Assembly: GCA_964346395.1 (NCBI GenBank)
Contig: CAYFUT010000047.1
Span: forward strand, 1-20,408
Source of the DNA: CAYFUT01 sp964346395
Lineage (GTDB): Bacteria; Bacillota; Halanaerobiia; Halobacteroidales; Halobacteroidaceae
Direction of reading: 5' to 3'
Length of the DNA: 20,408 nucleotides
How positions within the stretch are numbered: the first letter of the stretch is position 1; every line of letters starts with the position of its first letter. A program made the translations under genes and the position numbers. This document shows, piece after piece, positions 14,650-20,408 of the stretch. The notes below the pieces were generated by a model. The model did not search any database, had not been told where the DNA came from, and saw only the letters and a program-made list of their open reading frames with translations.

Positions 14650-15555
14650 ATGGAAGTCAAAAAAGCAGTAATACCAGCGGCAGGCTTGGGAACTAGATTC
14701 CTGCCGGCTACTAAAGCTCAGCCGAAAGAGATGCTGCCGATTGTGGACAAGCCGACTATTCAGTATATTGTAGAAGAAGCAGTGGAAGCCGGGATCGAAG
14801 ATGTGATTATTATTACCGGCCGCCATAAGCGGGCAATTGAAGACCATTTCGATAAGCATTTAGAGTTAGAAATAGCCCTAGAAGAAAAAGGTAAGATGGA
14901 GCTGTTAGATGTAGTGCAGGATATTTCTGATTTGATTAATGTTCAGTATGTCCGGCAGAAAGAGCCCAAAGGTTTAGGCCATGCTATTTCCTGTGCAGAA
15001 ACTTTTATTGGGGATGAACCCTTTGCTGTATTGTTAGGTGATGATATTGTTAAGTCTGACAAACCAGTAACTAAGCAGTTGATTGAAGCCTATGACCAGG
15101 AACAGTCAACGATTATCGGCGTCCAGGAAGTGCCGGACGAAGTAGTACATAAATACGGAGTTGTTGATTATAATGAACAGGAAGCCGAGGATTTATATCA
15201 GGTGGCTGATTTAGTGGAGAAGCCGCCTCTCGCAGAAGCACCATCCAATATGGCGATTCTGGGCCGCTATATTCTGAATCCCGGTATTTTTGATGCTCTG
15301 CGCAATACCGAACCGGGCAAGGGCGATGAAATCCAGCTGACGGATGCGCTGGAAAATTTAATGGGCGAAGAAGAGATCTATGCTCAGATCTTCAACGGCC
15401 GCCGCTATGATATTGGAAATAAATTAGGCTTTCTGGAAGCAACAGTAGAATTTGCCTTAGGCCGAGAAGATACTAAGGAGGAGTTTAGGGCTTATTTAAG
15501 CGATCTGCTGCAGGACGATGAAGAGTTTATTGAAAAAATAATTACGGGAAAATAA
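14650..15555 (+). CDS. galU: UTP-glucose-1-phosphate uridylyltransferase
   Basis: Makes UDP-glucose from UTP and glucose-1-phosphate, the substrate of Ugd and of the 4-epimerase encoded nearby. The 301-residue length is normal. ATG 14650 follows GGGGGGA (14637-14643). The nucleotidyltransferase signature 'AGLGTRFLPATKAQPKEMLP' occupies 11-30. 'VRQKEPKGLGHA' (101-112), the metal/UTP site 'LLGDDIV' (128-134), 'EKP' with 'NMAILGRYIL', 'GDEIQLTDAL' and 'GRRYDIGNKLGFL' complete the family pattern. It is the last gene of the sugar block and is followed at once by a strong terminator. Confidence 0.96.
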   Translation: MEVKKAVIPAAGLGTRFLPATKAQPKEMLPIVDKPTIQYIVEEAVEAGIEDVIIITGRHKRAIEDHFDKHLELEIALEEKGKMELLDVVQDISDLINVQYVRQKEPKGLGHAISCAETFIGDEPFAVLLGDDIVKSDKPVTKQLIEAYDQEQSTIIGVQEVPDEVVHKYGVVDYNEQEAEDLYQVADLVEKPPLAEAPSNMAILGRYILNPGIFDALRNTEPGKGDEIQLTDALENLMGEEEIYAQIFNGRRYDIGNKLGFLEATVEFALGREDTKEEFRAYLSDLLQDDEEFIEKIITGK

Positions 15556-15560
15556 ATTAC

Positions 15561-15587
15561 AGCCGCCGGTTTTCCGGCGGCTTTTCT
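15561..15587 (+). terminator. Rho-independent terminator after galU
   Basis: AGCCGCCGG, TTTT loop, CCGGCGGCT, then TTTCT, starting five bases after the galU stop. A GC-rich nine-base stem. Confidence 0.9.
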
Positions 15588-15620
15588 AGCGTGGAGGAAT
15601 AATATTTTTTATTTTCCATA

Positions 15621-15668
15621 AAATAGACATTGTCTATTTCCTTAACCTACGTTATAATTTAAATTATA
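15621..15668 (+). promoter_or_regulatory. Promoter with two palindromes upstream of the TPR-SpoIID gene
   Basis: TTGTCT (15630-15635), 17 bases, perfect TATAAT (15653-15658). The palindrome AAATAGACA-T-TGTCTATTT (15621-15639) overlaps the -35 box. A second perfect palindrome, TATAATTTAAATTATA (15653-15668), covers the -10 box and the start-site region. The first looks like an operator for a dimeric repressor with a GACA/TGTC core. The cognate regulator cannot be named. Confidence 0.6.
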
Positions 15669-15694
15669 GATAAGGTAATAAAGGTTGTGATAAG

Positions 15695-17776
15695 ATGAGA
15701 AGACAGAATGGGCAGCTGAGGAAAATATTATTAATGTTAGCAGTGGGGTTACTGACGAGTGCTGTAGTGTATAATTTCTATGCAGCAGCTGAGGAAGAGC
15801 CGGTTCAGCCGGAGAAAGAGGAAGTTTCTTCAGCTGAACTGCTGACGAAGGCGCGGGAGTTTTATTATCAGGGTAAGTATGAACAGAGTATTAATTTTTA
15901 TCAGCAGGCAGTAGAGACAGAGAAAAAGCAGACGGCTTTGAGTAATTTAGCTGTTATTTATGAAGAACAGGGGAATTACAGTCAGGCTGCAGAGCAGTAC
16001 CAGAAGCTGCTGCAGGTAAAAGAGAAGCCGGAGTTTAGATTAGGGCTGGCCGTCAGTTATTATAACTTAAATAAGTTGGAGGCGGCTACAGAAACACTGC
16101 AGCAGCTGACTGCAGGCAAGCAGGAGGCTGTTTCCGATTATATTTTACGGGATGCTTATTATTATTTAGGGTTAATTGCCGGGCACAGAGAGGCTTATCA
16201 GCCGGCAGAAGAACATTTGAGAACAGCTATTGCCGAGCAGGAGTTTGCTCTTGGCTATTATCAATTAGGCGAGATATATTTTGCCCAGGAGGCGTATCAA
16301 CAGGCGCGGGACTATTATCGGCAGGCGCTGCAGATTGACGGCAGTTTGAAGGGAGTAAACTATAAGTTAGGGTTAGCTTATCTGAATTTAGGAGCTCCCC
16401 AGCAGGCTGTAAATTATCTGCAGCGGGCGCGGCGGGAAAACAGCAGGTTAGCAGTGGTGAAGGAAAAATTAGCTAGCTTAAAAGAAGAATATCCGCAGTA
16501 TTTCCAGCCGGCCGACCAGGATGATGACCGCCTACCGGCGGATAAAGAAATTCCAGAACAGACTGAATTTAGAGAGATTGAGCCGCTGTCTAATCCGGGG
16601 CCGCGGATTAGAGTCGGAATTATGGAAGATAAAAGCAGGGTTAAACTGCGGGTCGGCAGCGACTTTCAACTGAAGCAGGGTGAGGAAGTAATTGCTGAAG
16701 GTAAGCAGGGCCAACTGCTGACGGCAGCAGTAGATAACGGCCAGCAGGTAGTTGAATTTGGCGGCGAAAGCTTAACTGTTCAGCAGCCAGTTACTATTGT
16801 ACCGCAGGAATACGCACCGATTGTTGTTTATAATGTCGGTCAGGGAGCAGGTTACTACTGGGCAGCTAAGAAACACCGCCAGTACAGAGGGAATTTGGAA
16901 TTGAAACCGACCTCTACGGGGTTTACTGTGATTAACTTAGTGCACCTGGAAGAATATCTTCTGTCAGTAGTTCCTTCGGAGATGTCCGCCTCCTGGCCGC
17001 TGGAAGCTCTGAAAGTACAGTCGGTAGCAGCCCGGAGTTATACTTTGGCTAATTTAGGGAAGCACGGGGCAGCTGGTTATGACTTATGTTCGACTGTGCA
17101 CTGTGCTGCTTACCGGGGGATTACCCGGGAAGCCAGCCGAGTAAATAGAGCGGTGCGGGTTACGCTGGGAGAAATTATGACTTATAATGGTTATGCAATT
17201 AATGCTGTTTACAGTGCCAATTCAGGCGGACATACTGAAAATAGCGAAGATGTCTGGTCGGCGGAAATCCCTTATTTACGGGGGGTATCTACAGAAAAAG
17301 AACAGTCTAACTTTCCTCTTCCGCCGGCTGAATTAAAAGAATGGCTGCAGGAGGTTCCGGCTTCTTATTCCCGCGGAAATAAGTATACTAAATTAAGCCA
17401 TTACCGCTGGCAGCGGAATTTATCGGTAGAATATTTAGAGGCTCGCCTGGGAATAGAAGGAATTAAACAGATCATTCCCGAAGAGCGCGGGGAAGCAGGC
17501 AGCGTACAGTCAATTCGGGTAGTCGGAGCCGCAGAACAGAAACAGTTCAAATCCGGTCTCCGCTCCCGTCTGGGCGGCCTGCGCAGCAATCGATTTTGGG
17601 TTCAGCCGCAGTATAGAGAGGGAGAATTAGTTAGTTTCCTTTTTTACGGCAGCGGCTGGGGCCACAGTGTAGGTATGGATCAGGTAGCAGTAGCGGGCAT
17701 GGCCGAAGCAGGCAAGGAGTACACAACAATTCTCCGCCACTTTTACAGTGAGGTTAAAATTGAAGACTGGTATTAA
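15695..17776 (+). CDS. Secreted/anchored TPR protein fused to a SpoIID/LytB peptidoglycan glycosidase domain
   Basis: A 693-residue protein. ATG 15695 has only a modest ribosome site (AAAGG). Residues 8-32 form a basic-hydrophobic signal or anchor segment. TPR repeats run from about 45 to 250 (for example 'FYYQGKYEQSINFYQQAVE', 'EEQGNYSQAAEQYQKLL', 'YFAQEAYQQARDYYRQAL'), followed by an acidic linker. The SpoIID domain (about 300-690) has the predicted catalytic Glu429 in 'VVPSEM', 'VQSVAARSYTLAN', Cys465/His469/Cys470 in 'LCSTVHC' (positions of the zinc site known for SpoIID), 'YSANSGGHTENSEDVW' and 'WGHSVGMDQ'. SpoIID trims denuded glycan strands during engulfment. The extra TPR half and the vegetative-type promoter suggest a wider cell-wall or divisome-linked role. 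A clear terminator follows. Confidence 0.88.
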   Translation: MRRQNGQLRKILLMLAVGLLTSAVVYNFYAAAEEEPVQPEKEEVSSAELLTKAREFYYQGKYEQSINFYQQAVETEKKQTALSNLAVIYEEQGNYSQAAEQYQKLLQVKEKPEFRLGLAVSYYNLNKLEAATETLQQLTAGKQEAVSDYILRDAYYYLGLIAGHREAYQPAEEHLRTAIAEQEFALGYYQLGEIYFAQEAYQQARDYYRQALQIDGSLKGVNYKLGLAYLNLGAPQQAVNYLQRARRENSRLAVVKEKLASLKEEYPQYFQPADQDDDRLPADKEIPEQTEFREIEPLSNPGPRIRVGIMEDKSRVKLRVGSDFQLKQGEEVIAEGKQGQLLTAAVDNGQQVVEFGGESLTVQQPVTIVPQEYAPIVVYNVGQGAGYYWAAKKHRQYRGNLELKPTSTGFTVINLVHLEEYLLSVVPSEMSASWPLEALKVQSVAARSYTLANLGKHGAAGYDLCSTVHCAAYRGITREASRVNRAVRVTLGEIMTYNGYAINAVYSANSGGHTENSEDVWSAEIPYLRGVSTEKEQSNFPLPPAELKEWLQEVPASYSRGNKYTKLSHYRWQRNLSVEYLEARLGIEGIKQIIPEERGEAGSVQSIRVVGAAEQKQFKSGLRSRLGGLRSNRFWVQPQYREGELVSFLFYGSGWGHSVGMDQVAVAGMAEAGKEYTTILRHFYSEVKIEDWY

Positions 17777-17781
17777 GCAGG

Positions 17782-17817
17782 GAATCGCCTTTGGGGCGGT
17801 TCTTTTTTCTTTTTTTG
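17782..17817 (+). terminator. Rho-independent terminator after the TPR-SpoIID gene
   Basis: GAATCGCC (17782-17789) pairs with GGCGGTTC (17795-17802), including one G-U, then TTTTTTCTTTTTTT. Confidence 0.9.
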
Positions 17818-17889
17818 TAAGAGAAAAAACATCTTTAGCAGTAAAATTAAAGTATAATGAAAATAAATTGAAACGACAGTTAAAAGCTG

Positions 17890-17918
17890 TGGACATTGTT
17901 TAATATTCAAGATATAAT
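17890..17918 (+). promoter_or_regulatory. Sigma-A promoter of the HhH-type protein gene
   Basis: TGGACA (17890-17895), 17 bases, TATAAT (17913-17918). The expected transcript start near 17925 leaves only about eight bases before TTG 17933, but 26 bases before ATA 17951, with a GGGAGGG site in between. Confidence 0.7.
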
Positions 17919-17932
17919 AATAGTATAAGACA

Positions 17933-18478
17933 TTGACGGGAGGGATAACTATAAAAACTATTAATTTCCTAGACTATCTAGACAAATATCCAGATACTTC
18001 CGGGTTATACCCGGAACAGCTGCAGGAGATTGGCGATAAATACCAAGAAAAAGGCTATTTGACCAGAGAAGAACTATATGATTTAGCTCATCTAAATTCC
18101 ACCCGCAGTTCTTATCACGTCAAGAAAAATCCGCCCCAGAGGGTGGAAAAGGTTACCGAAGCGGCCTATCAGCTGGAGGATGAATTCTGCCAGCTGGCTT
18201 TACTGACCAGCTTACAGGGCGTAGCCACACCGACGGCTTCCGCTATCTTAACTGCTTTAGATGATCAACACCACTGTGTGATTGATACTCGGGTATGGGC
18301 TACTCTCTACCGGTTAGGCTATTTTGACCGGGAGAAGGAGCGGTTTAAGCCGGAGGATTATCTTAAGATTATTGCTATTGTCCGCCGGATGGGAGAAGAA
18401 ACCGGACTCAAAACAGCAGATATTGGTTATGCCTTGTTTGCCTATGATGTAGAGCACAGAGAAGGAAATTTGCATTAA
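17933..18478 (+). CDS. Small HhH-GPD-like protein of unknown function
   Basis: The frame ends at 18478. The only canonical start is TTG 17933 (181 residues), but its ribosome site would be wrong: GGGAGGG (17938-17944) lies downstream of it, six bases before an in-frame ATA at 17951. ATA may therefore be the real start (175 residues). In the 181-residue numbering, 'LQGVATPTASAIL' (94-106) fits the helix-hairpin-helix of base-excision glycosylases (compare LPGVGRKTA). 'CVIDTRVWATLYRLGY' (115-130) fits their catalytic-Asp segment (VDTHV). The hairpin Lys of bifunctional glycosylases is absent, as is the usual iron-sulfur Cys cluster. It could be a divergent monofunctional glycosylase relative or a DNA-binding protein without enzyme activity. 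It stands alone behind its own promoter. Confidence 0.65.
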   Translation: MTGGITIKTINFLDYLDKYPDTSGLYPEQLQEIGDKYQEKGYLTREELYDLAHLNSTRSSYHVKKNPPQRVEKVTEAAYQLEDEFCQLALLTSLQGVATPTASAILTALDDQHHCVIDTRVWATLYRLGYFDREKERFKPEDYLKIIAIVRRMGEETGLKTADIGYALFAYDVEHREGNLH

Positions 18479-18526
18479 ACTTAATAATAAAAGAGGATTT
18501 TGGCGTTGAGTGTAGAATTATACAGT

Positions 18527-18643
18527 ATTGAGACTGAGTTTGAGACTAAGATTGAGTTTGAGACATTGAGTAAATTTATTGTGAAGGCTGCTGTAGATTT
18601 TTTGTTTTTATGGTTTACTTAACCTTAACCTCAACCTCAAACT
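18527..18643. repeat. Inverted repeat with hexamer-built arms (element C); main content of the 18479-18826 spacer
   Basis: The left arm, about 18527-18574, carries TTGAG-type hexamers and ends in TAAA. The right arm, 18614-18643, begins TTTACTTAACCTTAACC and continues as CTCAAC-type hexamers. The arms pair imperfectly, with a two-base bulge. The unit and the TTTAC junction match element A (9018-9101). The remaining bases up to the gap at 18705 are AT-rich with no gene. Confidence 0.55.
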
Positions 18644-18704
18644 GTTTTTATTTGGTAGTTGTTTTTTATTTATGATTATTTTCAATTGTTAACTGATTTA
18701 AGGT

Positions 18705-18804
18705 NNNNNNNNNNNNNNNNNNNNNNNNNNNNNNNNNNNNNNNNNNNNNNNNNNNNNNNNNNNNNNNNNNNNNNNNNNNNNNNNNNNNNNNNNNNNNNNN
18801 NNNN
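18705..18804. other. Assembly gap of 100 N
   Basis: Exactly 100 N, 22 bases upstream of the lipoprotein start. It probably hides that gene's promoter. Its true size is unknown. Confidence 0.98.
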
Positions 18805-18826
18805 ATAACACGGGGAGGGAAGCGCA

Positions 18827-20302
18827 ATGAATAATAAATGGAAATGGCTAGGACTAATAGCTTTACTGGGGGTACTAGTAGTCTTAAGTTTCGGCTGTGC
18901 CCAGAATCCGCGCGGCGGCTACGGGCCGGACTGGGATGTAAAATTTAAAGTGCCGGCGATGAAGAAAGACGATTTATTTAAAGATTCGCTTGATTTAAAA
19001 GGATTTTCGAAGGTTGGATACGATATTAGTAATTCTTCCAATATTAAGTTAACCTTAACGGGAGAGAAGGAAGATGAAATTGAACAGGAAGTAGAACTGC
19101 CTCTGCCGAAGATTCCTTTAGATAGCGGTTTAATTAGTTTTTCGGCTGATGGGGGAATTGCGGATGGCAGTTTTGATGAAGTGCTGTTAGACTCAATATC
19201 TTTTGATGAGTTTACAAGTTTGACTTTATCAGAGAAAGAAGATGGGATTAATAAGTTGGAAGTTGCTTTAAATAATAATAGTGGAACCGGGGAAAATACT
19301 ATCGATGAATTGACGGTTAAATTACAAGATGATAGTGGCAGCGTGATTTCTTCGGTTACCTTTAGTAATGTTGATCCCGGAAATAGTTCAACTAAACAGA
19401 TGAATTTAGCGGGGGCTGTCTTAGGAGACGGCAATCAATTAGCAGTAGCCGGCAATCAAAATTCGGGAATGTCGACGTACACTATAGATGTTAATTCTTC
19501 TAAATTAGAGATTGAAAAGGTAGAAGAACTGACTAGTACTCAGTTTACTACGGATATTGATCCTTTTACAGAAAGTTTTGATATCGGCCATACTGCAACT
19601 TTAGATGACGGCGGATTAAGATTCGATTTACAGTTTCCTGAGGAAACTAATTTGGCTTTTAGCGTAAATAATTTTTCGATTGACGGTGTAGCTTTAACTG
19701 ATGACAATGGAGACGGTTATCGTGATATAGGACAAGAATTAGATTTAAATAGTGAATTTTCCCTGGGCGGTTCGTTTTCTACTAGTGGTGATACAGTCAC
19801 CTATGATGCTTCTAAGCAGGTTGTAATGGAGGCAGCTATTTATGGAACCTTGGGAGTTGGGGTTCCCGAAGATGTAGAATTGGAAGCAGAAAATAATTAT
19901 TTAATTTATAAGTTAGCGCCGACAAAGTTTGAAATAGAGGACAGTACTTTGGATAAGATTGATGAAAATTTAAAGTCAGCTAATTTAGTTACGGTTACCG
20001 GTAGTGAACTGTCGGTTGGTTTATCGGCTGAGCTGTATGTAGGAGAAGGAGAAGACTTCGAATATAATGAGACTACTAAAGTAGGTACCGTGCTTGATAT
20101 TCAGCCGGGAGATAATAAGAATATTTTTCAATTAGATCAAGAAGCTCGAGATAAATTTAGAGGCGGTAATACCTATTTAGGAGTTAAAATTAAATTAGGC
20201 GACGGGGAACAGACAAAGGTAGATTTTGCAGAAGAAGAAGCCGTAATCAATCTCGAAGCTTTTGGCGAACTAGAGGCAAAAGTTAATAGCAACAATCAAT
20301 AA
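18827..20302 (+). CDS. Large predicted lipoprotein, beta-rich, function unknown
   Basis: A 491-residue protein. ATG 18827 follows GGGGAGGGA. The N-terminus 'MNNKWKWLGLIALLGVLVVLSFGC' ends in a lipobox-like LSFGC, so Cys24 would be lipid-modified after signal peptidase II cleavage; Ser at -3 is slightly unusual. The mature part is rich in Ser, Thr, Asn, Asp and alternating hydrophobic residues, as in stacked beta-sandwich domains, with no catalytic motif recognised. 'DDNGDGYRD' (292-300) resembles a calcium-binding DxNxDG loop. The sequence suggests an exported surface or periplasmic structural or binding protein. The next gene, also exported, starts 20 bases after its stop, so they are probably one operon. 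Its coding sequence is more AT-rich than the metabolic genes. Confidence 0.75.
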   Translation: MNNKWKWLGLIALLGVLVVLSFGCAQNPRGGYGPDWDVKFKVPAMKKDDLFKDSLDLKGFSKVGYDISNSSNIKLTLTGEKEDEIEQEVELPLPKIPLDSGLISFSADGGIADGSFDEVLLDSISFDEFTSLTLSEKEDGINKLEVALNNNSGTGENTIDELTVKLQDDSGSVISSVTFSNVDPGNSSTKQMNLAGAVLGDGNQLAVAGNQNSGMSTYTIDVNSSKLEIEKVEELTSTQFTTDIDPFTESFDIGHTATLDDGGLRFDLQFPEETNLAFSVNNFSIDGVALTDDNGDGYRDIGQELDLNSEFSLGGSFSTSGDTVTYDASKQVVMEAAIYGTLGVGVPEDVELEAENNYLIYKLAPTKFEIEDSTLDKIDENLKSANLVTVTGSELSVGLSAELYVGEGEDFEYNETTKVGTVLDIQPGDNKNIFQLDQEARDKFRGGNTYLGVKIKLGDGEQTKVDFAEEEAVINLEAFGELEAKVNSNNQ

Positions 20303-20322
20303 TTTGAGGAGGTGAAAGAAAA

Positions 20323-20408
20323 ATGAAACTTAATAATAAATTTTACATTGGTGGTTTAGTAATAGTGTTTATTTTTCTTGTTACTTCAGTCAGTTTTGCT
20401 GGTTTATC
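20323..20408 (+). CDS. N-terminus of an exported protein (3' truncated by window end)
   Basis: ATG 20323 follows a strong GAGGAGGTGA (20306-20315). The 28 full codons visible encode 'MKLNNKFYIGGLVIVFIF', then 'LVTSVSFAGL', a textbook signal peptide with a likely SFA cleavage site. It starts 20 bases after the lipoprotein stop, so it is probably in the same operon. Nothing of the mature protein is visible and no function can be given. Confidence 0.75.
   Translation, partial: MKLNNKFYIGGLVIVFIFLVTSVSFAGL

Noticed and set aside
18919..19434. 171-codon reverse-strand ORF within the lipoprotein gene
   Set aside because: Low-complexity Ser/Leu-rich shadow of the + strand codon pattern; the + strand frame has a ribosome site and a signal peptide.

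Overview
The window fits an anaerobic, salt-adapted Gram-positive lineage, most likely a Halanaerobiales/Halobacteroidaceae-type organism. This is inferred from family resemblance and from very acidic soluble proteins (runs of D and E), AT-rich DNA, strong AGGAGG-type ribosome sites and frequent TATAAT promoters. No rRNA or other phylogenetic marker is present, so the taxonomy is tentative. Every gene supported here reads on the + strand. Three runs of exactly 100 N (2317-2416, 12323-12422, 18705-18804) look like scaffold gaps of unknown true size.

Layout. (1) 1-335: the 3' end of an AAA-ATPase-like protein with a PD-(D/E)XK nuclease tail. (2) 498-3008: sulfate activation, made of a CysN-type GTPase fused to a decayed APS-kinase domain, then (across a gap) a separate, intact-looking APS kinase. 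No cysD is visible. (3) 3209-7322: a LytS-type sensor kinase, an overlapping LytTR response regulator and a CstA-family transporter, an arrangement like the pyruvate-sensing and uptake systems of other bacteria. (4) 7374-10466: a short P1-terminator-P2 leader (possible small RNA or attenuator), an SLC13/DASS anion transporter, a small UspA-like protein and a PHP-domain phosphoesterase. (5) 10612-15587: nucleotide-sugar genes (UDP-glucose dehydrogenase, UDP-GlcNAc 2-epimerase, a GalE-like epimerase, GalU) that feed cell-surface polysaccharide. (6) 15621-18478: a secreted TPR-SpoIID/LytB fusion behind a promoter with a palindromic operator candidate, then a small HhH-type protein with an odd translation start. 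(7) 18827-20408: a large lipoprotein and the start of another secreted protein.

How the genes work together. GalU makes UDP-glucose, which Ugd oxidises to UDP-glucuronate. The GalE-like enzyme and the 2-epimerase supply epimerised sugars. The sulfate-activation genes could provide PAPS for sulfation or assimilation. The kinase/regulator/CstA set and the SLC13 protein are small-acid or anion uptake functions.

The least explained material is between genes. A roughly 60-base hairpin element occurs twice (before cysNC and before the 2-epimerase gap). There are three inverted-repeat structures whose arms are made of tandem 6- or 7-base units, a perfect 28-base palindrome starting with GTAG, and the leader with two promoters and a terminator ahead of the SLC13 gene. 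These are the best candidates for undescribed elements. I found no complete mobile element, CRISPR array, tRNA or rRNA.
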